Position numbers and translations under genes: made by a program
In this document: positions 5,418 through 11,746 of the stretch, piece after piece
How the letters are laid out: each line of letters starts with the position of its first letter
Numbering within the stretch: the stretch's first letter is position 1
Assembly (NCBI GenBank): GCA_964528315.1
Contig: CAZGRO010000046.1
Span: 1-11,746 of the forward strand
DNA: 11,746 nt
Direction of reading: 5' to 3'
Origin: JALHTG01 sp964528315
GTDB taxonomy: Archaea; Thermoproteota; Bathyarchaeia; 40CM-2-53-6; JALHTG01
Notes under the pieces: generated by a model
What the model was told of the DNA's origin: nothing
The model's database searches: none
The model's input: only the letters and a program-made list of their open reading frames with translations

Positions 5418-6964
5418 TGCAGAAACAATCTCTGTTAATGATGCCAGAGGTACGGCATGCACCAAAGATCTACCAAGAGAAAATAGAGAACAGAATCGAA
5501 AGATACGAGGTTATCATAGACAGAGCCAGATGCACCACATGCGGCGCCTGCATAGAAGCCTGCGCAGCCTACATGGGTTCTGCGCAAATCAACTATGAGG
5601 CCTTCAAGAAGACTGAAGGACCCTTTCGTGTGAGCAACGCAAACTCATCCTGCAACGGATGTATGGACTGCGTCAAACGATGTCAACCCGGAGCACTTTC
5701 AGTGCAGATCAGTCCACAGTACCTCGCTTTGGGCGATCCCCGTTGGACAGCCGATCTGATACTCTCAACTTGGGGGCAAGCCGATAGAGGAAAAATCCCG
5801 GGCGGATACGAGCATAGAGTTGGGGCCTCCGGAGGAGGCTTCGACAGAATAAGATTCGATTTCGAGCTGAGCGAGGATCCAGCCTGCGACGACGAATCAT
5901 CGCATGAGATGGACACTTCAATAGTCCTAAACAAAAGGACGGATGGGAGACCGGAGATAACGATACCTATTCCGGTCTATGGCGGAGATATGTCATTTGG
6001 CTCTGTAAGCCTAAACGTCATGCTTTCGAGGGCGATGGCGGCCAAAGCCTGGAACACCTTCACTAGCACAGGAGAGGGCGGCTACCCGGACGAGTTGGTT
6101 CCGTTCAAAGAGCAGGTCATAACGCAGGTGGCTACAGGCCATTTTGGAGTCAACGCTGAAACCATCAAGAGAGCTAGAATTGTCGTGTTGAAGTATGCTC
6201 AAGGCGCGAAACCAGGTCTGGGAGGCCACCTACTCGCTGACAAGGTCACACCTGAGGTCGCAAAGATCCGCGAGGTCGTCCCCAACATAAGCCTCTTCTC
6301 CCCCTTCCCATTCCACAATGTCTATTCTGTTGAAGATCACTACCGACACGTCCAGCTATTCAAGGACATAAATCCGCAGGCCCTGATCTCGGTCAAAGTA
6401 TCCACACCAACAGACATTGACATGGTCGCAATCGGCAGCTACTACGCTGGGGCCAATATCCTACAGATAGACGGCGGCTACGGCGGAACCGGAGCAGCCC
6501 CAGACATAGCCAAGAAAAACATCGCCATGCCAATCGAATATGCAATCCCAATAGTCCACAACTACCTGGTCAGAGAAGCTGTAAGAGATGAAATGACGAT
6601 CATGGCCAGCGGTGGCATCCGGACAGCGTTTGATGTTGCCAAAGCAGTAGCCTTGGGCGCAGACGGAGCCGTCATCGGAACCTCTGAACTGATCGCCCTA
6701 GGATGCAAGCGATGCGAAAACTGTGAAAGAGGCCGAGGATGCCCATCAGGAATCGCCACTACAGACCCAATACTCATGCACTCAATCAATCCAGCCTGGG
6801 GAAGTCAACGAATAATCAACATGTACCACTCGTGGAAAACGCAGTGGGATCAGATTCTGACGAAACTTCACCTTGAGAACATCAGAGAACTTCGCCCAAA
6901 GGATGAGGTGAAGTTCAAGAAAGGTCGCTTCAACCATCTCGTCCATCTGAATCATCTTCAGTGA
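5414..6964 (+). CDS. gltB2-like: Glutamate synthase, FMN-binding synthase domain with 2[4Fe-4S] ferredoxin
   Basis: 516 residues; the synthase half of glutamate synthase, which aminates 2-oxoglutarate with ammonia channelled from glutamine, using electrons passed through Fe-S centres and FMN. Two full 4Fe-4S motifs lie at C40-x2-C43-x2-C46-x3-C50 and C80-x2-C83-x2-C86-x3-C90-QPG. The FMN barrel follows: IPIPVYGGDMSFGS (185-198), STGEGG (218-223), GAKPGLGGHL (264-273), the lysine of SVKVS (326-330), DGGYGGTGAAP (353-363), ASGGIR (398-403), and a Cys-rich 3Fe-4S loop C431, C434, C437, C443-PSGIATTDP. All expected motifs are present, so it should be active. This ferredoxin-plus-FMN layout is the archaeal form, in which the bacterial GltB domains are separate proteins. 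It overlaps both neighbours by 4 bp. Confidence 0.94.
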   Translation: MMQKQSLLMMPEVRHAPKIYQEKIENRIERYEVIIDRARCTTCGACIEACAAYMGSAQINYEAFKKTEGPFRVSNANSSCNGCMDCVKRCQPGALSVQISPQYLALGDPRWTADLILSTWGQADRGKIPGGYEHRVGASGGGFDRIRFDFELSEDPACDDESSHEMDTSIVLNKRTDGRPEITIPIPVYGGDMSFGSVSLNVMLSRAMAAKAWNTFTSTGEGGYPDELVPFKEQVITQVATGHFGVNAETIKRARIVVLKYAQGAKPGLGGHLLADKVTPEVAKIREVVPNISLFSPFPFHNVYSVEDHYRHVQLFKDINPQALISVKVSTPTDIDMVAIGSYYAGANILQIDGGYGGTGAAPDIAKKNIAMPIEYAIPIVHNYLVREAVRDEMTIMASGGIRTAFDVAKAVALGADGAVIGTSELIALGCKRCENCERGRGCPSGIATTDPILMHSINPAWGSQRIINMYHSWKTQWDQILTKLHLENIRELRPKDEVKFKKGRFNHLVHLNHLQ

Positions 6965-9345
6965 TCAACATGACGCGAATGACTGACAGAATAATAGCCT
7001 CAAGAACAGGTCTATCCAACGAAAAGTGGAATCTAGACATCTGCGGAAAGGTGGCTGAAGGAGGATGCGGCGTCCTAGGAGTATCCAGCTCCGTCCCAAT
7101 AAGAGGCAGATATCTGCTTCAGCCGATGACGCAGATGCACAATAGAGGTAACGGGAAAGGGGGCGGCATTGCAGCAGCAGGACTCTCCCCAAGCCAACTA
7201 GGTGTCTCAGAAAGAACGCTGGAAGAAGCATACCTAATACAGGTCGCCTATCTTGACGCAGAATCGAGAAAGGATGTAGAGACAGGATTCATAGATTCGC
7301 GTCTAGATGTGGAATTCTCAGAGAGAATTCCTACGGTTGAGGACCACGCGAGCATAGGGTTGGATGTGAAACCCCCTGATGTTTGGAGATACTTTGTAAG
7401 AGCCAATGAAGGCAAACTGAAGCAGTTTATTGAGAACAATGGACTTGACGGATTAGATGTCGAGAGAGCAGAAGACGAGTTCATCTACCGCAACAGCTTC
7501 GATCTGGACAGTAGATTCTATGCTTCTCTCGGCGACAAGAGAGCGTTCGTCCTGTCGCATGGAAAGAACATCATGGTTCTGAAGATTGTTGGCTATGCCG
7601 AGCAAGTTCTCAAGTATTATCAACTTGACGAACTAGAGGCCAACATCTGGATTGGCCATCAAAGATATCCCACCAAAGGAAAGGTTTGGCATCCTGCGGG
7701 CTCTCATCCATTCATAGGTCTACATGACGCACTTGTACACAATGGCGATTTCGCTAACTACTATTCCATGGCCGAATACCTCAAGCAAAGGAAGATCTAC
7801 CCTCTGTTCTTGACGGATACCGAGGTTGCGGCATTATACTGGGACCTGTTGACAAGAGTGTACGAATACCCCTTGGAGTACGCAATCGAGGCCATCGCTC
7901 CAACAACTGAAAGAGACTTTGCAATGCTACCAGACGAGAAAAGAACAATCTACAAAGCGATCCAGGCAACCCACATCCACGGTTCTCCTGATGGCCCATG
8001 GTTCTTCATAATCGCAAGAACAGATATGCGCAAGAAGCGACTTGAGTTGATCGGCATAACTGATACCTCAATGCTGAGACCGCAAGTCTTTGCGCTTCAA
8101 GAAGGAAAGGCCAAGATAGGCATCGTAGCCTCAGAGAAACAGGCTATTGACGCTATGCTGCAAGGCTTAGCGAAGGATGATGGGAGATTTCGCCCAGCAG
8201 CCGACCTCTACTGGTATGCCAGAGGAGGCAGCCACACGGACGGCGGCGCATTCATCTTCACAGTTGACCAATCAAGAAACCTAGTATGTACAGACAAGTT
8301 TGGAAGAGTCATCTCACCCACAAGTTCCCAACTCCGACTGGAGCCAGAGGCCAGCTACGACGCCAAGCCTGCCTCAAATGTGATCGAGAAGCTACGCGGC
8401 CAGGCTTCGCCGATCGAACTCCTGAACTGCGTTACGACCAGCATCAAGAACTGGGATCTCCAGAATGTGCGTACGTTCGCAGAAGAGTTGGTGAAGTATG
8501 CAGGCAGGGGCGATGAAGAGAGGTCTGTTGCAATAGAGGTTCTTACTCTGCTTCTTGACAGAAGATACGATACGGGAGAGAAGAGAATAAGTGACATAGT
8601 GCCCGTATTGGAAGAACAACTGTACAGCATTTTCAGCTCAACACCACCCATAGAACAAGATGCAAGTGGCCGATATTGTCTAGTTGACTGGAAGAGTAGA
8701 GGCAGGCTAAGAAGCCCATCCGACCCAAACCAAACCTTGATTATTGATGTGTCGGATTTCCTGCCGGAAGGCTCTGATGGAGCTTGCCCCCTTCTTGACA
8801 AAGCGCACAAGCTTGGATGGAGAAGGATCATAGCCTACAACTTCAGAGGACAGAGAAACTTCGGCGCCGGACTGGTTGCGAAAGACAGCGTTAAGATTGA
8901 TGTGTACGGCAAAGTTGGCGACTGCCTCGCCGCCTTTGCCGACGGCCCCGAGATCCATGTCCACGAAAGCGCCCAAGACTCCACCGCCTACTGCCTCAAA
9001 TCAGGAAAACTAGCCATTTTCGGAGACGCCGGCAAGGCATTCGGATACGGAGCCAAAGGCGGANNNNNNNNNNNNNNNNNNNNNNNNNNNNNNNNNNNNN
9101 NNNNNNNNNNNNNNNNNNNNNNNNNNNNNNNNNNNNNNNNNNNNNNNNNNNNNNNNNNNNNNNATATTGCAGACGAGGACTGGAAGAGGATCGCTCCGCT
9201 TCTGGAGGAAAACGAGAAGCTATTCGGCATAAGAGTTGAGGATCTCTTGAATGTGGATGGGGTTAGAAGGCGCCCGGACGAAGTCTACAGGAAAGTTGTG
9301 CCCGTGGAAATCGCAGCCTTAATGAAATACGACACAGGGATCTGA
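6961..9345 (+). CDS. gltB1/gltB3-like: Glutamate synthase, class II glutamine amidotransferase fused to GXGXG domain (interrupted by gap)
   Basis: About 794 residues with an assembly gap inside. The GATase II domain (about 36-430) hydrolyses glutamine: candidate nucleophile C36 (EGGCGVLGV), MHNRGNGKGGG (59-69), R235 in IGHQRYPT, HNGD at 260-263 and LTDTEV at 284-289. C36 lies behind a 35-residue extension, so an N-terminal propeptide would have to be removed for a free Cys1. The C-terminal part (about 590-794) is the GXGXG beta-helix domain of GltB: DVYGKVGDCLAAFADG, SGKLAIFGDAGKAFGYG, then after the gap IADEDWKRIAPLLEE, the usual end of that domain. The GTG start overlaps the previous stop (GTGA). 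An in-frame ATG at 6970 is an alternative. In many archaea the GATase and GXGXG parts are separate genes; here they are fused, while the FMN domain stays separate. Confidence 0.9.
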   Translation: MINMTRMTDRIIASRTGLSNEKWNLDICGKVAEGGCGVLGVSSSVPIRGRYLLQPMTQMHNRGNGKGGGIAAAGLSPSQLGVSERTLEEAYLIQVAYLDAESRKDVETGFIDSRLDVEFSERIPTVEDHASIGLDVKPPDVWRYFVRANEGKLKQFIENNGLDGLDVERAEDEFIYRNSFDLDSRFYASLGDKRAFVLSHGKNIMVLKIVGYAEQVLKYYQLDELEANIWIGHQRYPTKGKVWHPAGSHPFIGLHDALVHNGDFANYYSMAEYLKQRKIYPLFLTDTEVAALYWDLLTRVYEYPLEYAIEAIAPTTERDFAMLPDEKRTIYKAIQATHIHGSPDGPWFFIIARTDMRKKRLELIGITDTSMLRPQVFALQEGKAKIGIVASEKQAIDAMLQGLAKDDGRFRPAADLYWYARGGSHTDGGAFIFTVDQSRNLVCTDKFGRVISPTSSQLRLEPEASYDAKPASNVIEKLRGQASPIELLNCVTTSIKNWDLQNVRTFAEELVKYAGRGDEERSVAIEVLTLLLDRRYDTGEKRISDIVPVLEEQLYSIFSSTPPIEQDASGRYCLVDWKSRGRLRSPSDPNQTLIIDVSDFLPEGSDGACPLLDKAHKLGWRRIIAYNFRGQRNFGAGLVAKDSVKIDVYGKVGDCLAAFADGPEIHVHESAQDSTAYCLKSGKLAIFGDAGKAFGYGAKGGXXXXXXXXXXXXXXXXXXXXXXXXXXXXXXXXXXIADEDWKRIAPLLEENEKLFGIRVEDLLNVDGVRRRPDEVYRKVVPVEIAALMKYDTGI
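9064..9163. other. Assembly gap (100 N)
   Basis: Exactly 100 undetermined bases, the usual placeholder for a gap of unknown length. It falls in the GXGXG domain. The frame is the same on both sides at this nominal length, but the true number of missing residues is unknown. Confidence 0.97.
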
Positions 9346-9417
9346 GACATTAGCGCGCCAAGAGAAGTCAACGCATGCGCCTCGAATACCGCCCTCATGC
9401 TGGCAACAGATCGCAAG

Positions 9418-9426
9418 AATGATATG
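9418..9426 (+). promoter_or_regulatory. Possible TATA box of the ferritin-like gene
   Basis: AATGATATG, centred about 27 nt upstream of ATG 9449, which lacks a Shine-Dalgarno. The spacing fits a leaderless transcript. The box itself is a weak match. Confidence 0.3.
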
Positions 9427-9448
9427 AGCCCACGTCTAGATTGTTAAT

Positions 9449-9979
9449 ATGCGCTTGGGGATGGACGCGGCCAAAAGGCGCCTTAGACTGCTGTCCGCTG
9501 TTGTAGAAATGAGAGAACTTGAAGCTCTGGTGGCCTCAGAGGCTCCCAAGGTCAGCCAACTAACAGACTCTCTCCAAGCCAAGGAAATCTTCACTCGCTG
9601 GGCTCAAGACTCAGAGATGCATCGCGGAATCTGTCAACAGATGATCGAGAGACTTCAGCACAAGGCTCCAAGAAACGAGGGCAGTAGCGAAATTGGAGCT
9701 AGTCATGAGTCGTCTTATGTCAGGAAGATTACCTCTGAGATATTGCCAGAGTTGAAGAAGAACAAACTCAACACCAGAGTGCTATACTACTTGGCAGAGA
9801 AGCATCTAATACTTGAGAGCGATGCTGAGCGGAGGTATGCAGAGATGGCCAAGATGGCGGAAGACCAAGAAATCAAGAAGATGCTCATGGAACTGTCCAA
9901 GGCCGAAAAAGATCATCATAGAGAGGCTCAATCACTCGTCAACCTGCTGAAGAAGACGTGTCGCTTAAGCAGTCACTAG
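9449..9979 (+). CDS. Ferritin-like / rubrerythrin-like helical protein
   Basis: 176 residues, almost wholly alpha-helical and charged, with the four-helix pattern of the ferritin-like superfamily. Candidate metal ligands are E20/E23/E25 in helix 1, DSEMH at 54-58 in helix 2, E123/E127 in helix 3 (LESDAERRYAEMAKMAED), and E153-x2-H156 (AEKDHH) in helix 4. Helix 4 has the usual E-x2-H. In helix 2 the Glu is one place off, so one side of a diiron site may be altered. Related proteins handle iron or peroxide, but no reaction can be assigned. No rubredoxin domain is present. It follows the glutamate synthase genes by 103 nt and probably has its own promoter. ATG 9461 is another possible start. Confidence 0.6.
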   Translation: MRLGMDAAKRRLRLLSAVVEMRELEALVASEAPKVSQLTDSLQAKEIFTRWAQDSEMHRGICQQMIERLQHKAPRNEGSSEIGASHESSYVRKITSEILPELKKNKLNTRVLYYLAEKHLILESDAERRYAEMAKMAEDQEIKKMLMELSKAEKDHHREAQSLVNLLKKTCRLSSH

Positions 9980-10074
9980 ATCGTATGCCACGCGCGAGTG
10001 CTGTACACGGTCGATTAGACTTGATCGAGTGACGGTCAGGGGACTGGAAACAGTTCTTCTGAGGAATCTAAACT

Positions 10075-10081
10075 GGAGAGG
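10075..10081 (+). promoter_or_regulatory. Shine-Dalgarno of the small membrane protein
   Basis: GGAGAGG, 9 nt before ATG 10091. It supports a genuine gene there although its 3' part is lost in the gap. Confidence 0.5.
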
Positions 10082-10090
10082 CTGAACAAG

Positions 10091-10260
10091 ATGGATATCG
10101 TGCAGATAGTCGTGAATTCTTTTGTCGGCGCATTGGTGATTCTTACCTCTGGTAATATCATAGAAATAGGTGACAATGTTCCATTCGACAATCTCTATTT
10201 GATAGTAGCTGTAAGCGTCTTGTTTTCTTACGTGATCTCATACATGATCGGTGTTAGAAG
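10091..10260 (+). CDS. Small membrane protein, C-terminal part lost in gap
   Basis: The first 56 residues are readable. They hold two hydrophobic segments, about 5-20 (QIVVNSFVGALVILTS) and 35-53 (LYLIVAVSVLFSYVISYMIG), joined by a short acidic loop, so this is an integral membrane protein. I do not recognise a family. The frame runs into the 100-N gap at 10261. If the nominal gap length is kept, it would end at TGA 10367-10369, overlapping the ATG of the following zinc-ribbon gene, but that depends on an unknown gap size. Confidence 0.55.
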
Positions 10261-10360
10261 NNNNNNNNNNNNNNNNNNNNNNNNNNNNNNNNNNNNNNNN
10301 NNNNNNNNNNNNNNNNNNNNNNNNNNNNNNNNNNNNNNNNNNNNNNNNNNNNNNNNNNNN
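10261..10360. other. Assembly gap (100 N)
   Basis: A second run of exactly 100 undetermined bases, between a membrane protein and a zinc-ribbon ORF. The true length is unknown, so the relation of the two flanking frames cannot be judged. Confidence 0.97.
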
Positions 10361-10365
10361 CTGAA

Positions 10366-10467
10366 ATGACCTGGTATTGCCCCAAATGCCGAGCACAATT
10401 CTCCGAATACCAGCCCCTCTGCCCCTACTGTAACATCAGGCTTAGAAGATCAAGAATCGACTGGTGA
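10366..10467 (+). CDS. 33-aa zinc-ribbon protein or C-terminal zinc ribbon of a broken gene
   Basis: The frame ATG ACC TGG TAT TGC CCC reads a complete four-cysteine knuckle: C5-P-K-C8 ... C19-P-Y-C22, ending in basic residues (LRRSRIDW) before TGA. The two CPxC knuckles separated by 10 residues would bind one zinc ion. Since the gap ends only 5 nt upstream, it may be either an independent small protein starting at ATG 10366 or the tail of a larger protein whose front is in the gap. Such mini zinc ribbons are frequent in archaea and usually of unknown function. Confidence 0.6.
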   Translation: MTWYCPKCRAQFSEYQPLCPYCNIRLRRSRIDW

Positions 10468-10530
10468 ACGTGCACCCTTCTCTGGGGTCTTTCCGCTTGA
10501 GATTCAGAGCTCCCATCCTGCTAATGGAAA

Positions 10531-10538
10531 GTTATATC
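10531..10538 (+). promoter_or_regulatory. TATA box with BRE upstream of the 104-aa gene
   Basis: GTTATATC preceded by ATGGAAA. Transcription would begin near 10560, giving a leader of about 100 nt that carries a perfect Shine-Dalgarno at its end. The 10468-10657 stretch otherwise shows only a 14-codon frame from ATG 10557, probably meaningless. Confidence 0.5.
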
Positions 10539-10642
10539 TAGATATGCTAATCATAGATGACAGTTTGGCGTTCCACTATTTTGTTCTCCAGTGGAGGCTA
10601 GGCTCCGAGGTGGGGAGCTATAGAAGTACCAAGAAGGAAAGT

Positions 10643-10651
10643 GGGAGGTGA
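10643..10651 (+). promoter_or_regulatory. Strong Shine-Dalgarno with displaced start
   Basis: GGGAGGTGA contains the full GGAGGTGA complement of archaeal 16S rRNA. It lies 6 nt before ATC 10658 but 15 nt before GTG 10667, the first standard start codon of the gene. Confidence 0.7.
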
Positions 10652-10666
10652 AGAAGCATCCCACAT

Positions 10667-10981
10667 GTGATTGCCGTACACGAATGGCCGCCAGGGGATC
10701 AAATTGCTGTCATAAAGGAGATGATATCGGGTTTCAACGAGCTCATTAAGGGAACCGCTCCGGAAGGGATAGAGCTCTGCTACACTTGGGCAAGAACGGA
10801 CATCGGGGCCTTCTGCCTGTGGAAGGTGCCCAGCGTGGAGGCTCTTGAAAGATTCTTCAAAAAGTTCGGGCCAACGATGCTAAAGACCACGAAGTTCTAC
10901 CCTGTGCTGCAGGTTTATCCGGGTTCCATAGAGTACGAACTGGCCTTGCTGCAAGCGATTGTCAACAGCGCATCCAAGTAA
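10667..10981 (+). CDS. 104-aa protein of unknown function, ferredoxin-like fold type
   Basis: Small soluble protein with an alternating beta-alpha-beta pattern: strand MIAVHEWPPG, helix about 11-28, strand ELCYTWARTDIGAFCLWKV, helix VEALERFFKKFGP, strand TKFYPVLQVYP, then a C-terminal helix. This resembles DUF3303-like or other dimeric alpha/beta-barrel proteins, but I cannot name the family with confidence. No catalytic motif is evident. The first normal start codon is GTG 10667, yet the strong Shine-Dalgarno is placed for ATC 10658, which would add three residues (giving xPHVIAVHEW). An in-frame TGA at 10649 rules out anything longer. It has its own promoter and appears monocistronic. Confidence 0.65.
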   Translation: MIAVHEWPPGDQIAVIKEMISGFNELIKGTAPEGIELCYTWARTDIGAFCLWKVPSVEALERFFKKFGPTMLKTTKFYPVLQVYPGSIEYELALLQAIVNSASK

Positions 10982-11320
10982 ATCAGAATATTCCCCCTTT
11001 CTCGTATCTTGAAGGCGCCGTGGACATGCAGATTCGAGATCTAGCAAGAAACTCAGTACCTTCTAGGCGCGCGGACAGATAACCTTCAGAGAGAACAGAA
11101 ACTGCCCCGATCTTCATCGTGAGGCCTGTTCTTGTTGAAGATGTGAAACGAAAGCCTCCTCTCTTTTTGAATGCTTCTATATCGCTCCTCCTACTTTGCT
11201 AGGGTTGGAGAGCGGGTCGACAGTATCACCAACCATTCCCAGTGAAGCGCTAGGTCTTACCCCGGACAGTGGCGCAGCCGCTCTCCTAGTACCGTGGGGG
11301 CGTCTCGAGGTTTCATCAAT
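10982..11320. other. Intergenic region without recognisable genes
   Basis: 339 nt. A pyrimidine-rich stretch (CCCCCTTTCTCG, about 10993-11004) just after the 104-aa gene could end its transcript. T-rich CTCTTTTTG at about 11161-11169 and a TATA-like CTATATC at 11177-11183 are the only other signals. The open frame from TTG 11196 has no protein-like pattern. No tRNA or repeat array is seen. Confidence 0.4.
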
Positions 11321-11509
11321 ATGGATGAGATGGCAGTCTCCACTGAAGAGAAGCGTTCACCTGGAAAGCTTGTCCTCCCTTCACTGGTTCTTTCTCGCTT
11401 TGCGATAGCAGGTCTGGAAATTCTAACAGGGCTCCTTCTAATTGAGATTGGGCTCACATTCGGGTGTTCTGTTGGCGTTGTCGGACAGATAACGCGCCAG
11501 AACGCATGA
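11321..11509 (+). pseudogene. N-terminal remnant of an MFS-type transporter
   Basis: 62 residues from ATG 11321 (GTG 11294 is an in-frame alternative). After a charged start, the segment LEILTGLLLIEIGLTFGCSVGVVGQITR looks like the first transmembrane helix and loop of a major facilitator transporter, where xxxSxGVxGQIRT is common. The frame then stops at 11507-11509. The other two plus-strand frames also meet stops soon after and show no transporter sequence, so the rest of the gene is gone or was never assembled here. It has no clear Shine-Dalgarno. A single-helix membrane protein is the alternative reading. Confidence 0.4.
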
Positions 11510-11594
11510 TTGTAGCCGCTAGAGGGTGAGCCTAGCGTACACTGAACCGTATGTAGAGATCAGCTACTTCACATCAAGCGTGGCGAGTGCGGGT

Positions 11595-11746
11595 TTAGGC
11601 TGTTAGTAGCTTCTTTTTCGCTATCACTTTCTCTATGTCTTTCTTCGCCCCTATTCTCTCGAAGATTTCTAAGGCCTGGTTGAGGAGGCTGTGCGCCTTC
11701 TCTCTGTCTCCTTCCTGATCTCTCTCAAGATAGGCCCGAGCATATT
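11595..11746 (-). CDS. C-terminal end of a TPR-repeat protein (5' part off window)
   Basis: The last 49 residues of a minus-strand gene entering from the right edge; the stop TAA is at 11595-11597. The sequence ARAYLERDQEGDREKAHSLL and NQALEIFERIGAKKDIEKV is one TPR-like helical hairpin with the usual Ala, Leu and acidic spacing, as found at the C-terminus of long TPR proteins attached to ATPase, cyclase or regulator domains. It ends in a basic tail (AKKKLLTA). Nothing can be said about the domains upstream. It lies opposite the MFS-type remnant, with 85 nt between their ends. Confidence 0.7.
   Translation of the reverse strand, partial: YARAYLERDQEGDREKAHSLLNQALEIFERIGAKKDIEKVIAKKKLLTA

Noticed and set aside
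8355..8831. 158-aa minus-strand frame
   Set aside because: Antisense to the GATase-GXGXG gene, no independent support.
3976..9362. AGCGCGCCAAG shared by the hairpin before the operon (3976-3986) and the spacer after it (9352-9362)
   Set aside because: An 11-base match is expected several times by chance; the downstream copy has no inverted partner, so it is not the same element.
10557..10601. 14-codon frame at a leaderless-like distance from the TATA box at 10531
   Set aside because: Too short and without pattern; the 104-aa gene with its own strong Shine-Dalgarno explains the promoter.
11196..11408. 70-aa plus-strand frame from TTG
   Set aside because: No recognisable pattern, overlaps the MFS-like frame in another phase; judged to be chance.
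11072..11493. 12-base direct repeat CGGACAGATAAC at 11072-11083 and 11482-11493
   Set aside because: A few 12-base repeats are expected by chance in a window of this size, and neither copy sits at a meaningful boundary.
1..11746. Search for CRISPR arrays, insertion sequences, tRNA or rRNA genes
   Set aside because: No regularly spaced repeats, transposase-like frames, T-loop motifs or rRNA-like stretches were seen.

Overview
The window looks archaeal. Several start sites have TATA-like boxes about 25-30 nt upstream (CTTATATG before 3322, GTTATATC before the 10667 gene). Shine-Dalgarno sequences match GGAGGTGA. The glutamate synthase is split into archaeal-type pieces with ferredoxin domains. 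Base composition is roughly even. Lineage cannot be fixed from this sequence; an uncultured lineage such as Bathyarchaeia or a relative would fit, but that is a guess. Two runs of exactly 100 N (9064-9163, 10261-10360) mark scaffold gaps, so this is probably a draft or metagenome assembly.

Layout. On the left, a metallo-beta-lactamase-fold hydrolase (minus, cut by the window edge) diverges from a small zinc-ribbon membrane protein (plus). The latter converges with nadE, a glutamine-dependent NAD+ synthetase (minus). A 371-nt non-coding stretch upstream of nadE carries a perfect 9-bp palindrome. It leads to a promoter for a short, possibly leaderless gene (58 aa), then perhaps a 29-aa ORF, then a stand-alone Lrp/AsnC-type ligand-binding (RAM) protein. 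These three reading frames are joined by ATGA overlaps.

The centre is a three-gene glutamate synthase operon (4020-9345) with 4-bp stop/start overlaps. The first gene is a ferredoxin fused to a degenerate copy of the glutamate synthase FMN domain. The second is the intact ferredoxin plus FMN/Fe-S synthase domain. The third is a class II glutamine amidotransferase fused to the GXGXG domain. No GltD-type NAD(P)H subunit is visible, so the electron donor is probably ferredoxin or another partner. A strong nested hairpin sits just before the operon.

To the right are a ferritin-like helical protein, a small membrane protein broken by a gap and followed by a 33-aa zinc-ribbon protein, a 104-aa protein of ferredoxin-like-fold type with an odd start site, and a sparse region holding what looks like the N-terminal remnant of an MFS transporter. 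The C-terminal end of a TPR-type protein enters from the right edge on the minus strand.

Taken together, the nitrogen theme is clear: glutamine is used by both nadE and the glutamate synthase, and the RAM protein next to the operon may sense an amino acid. The most unusual elements are the degenerate synthase paralogue inside the operon, the GATase-GXGXG fusion, and the hairpin plus RAM protein upstream.
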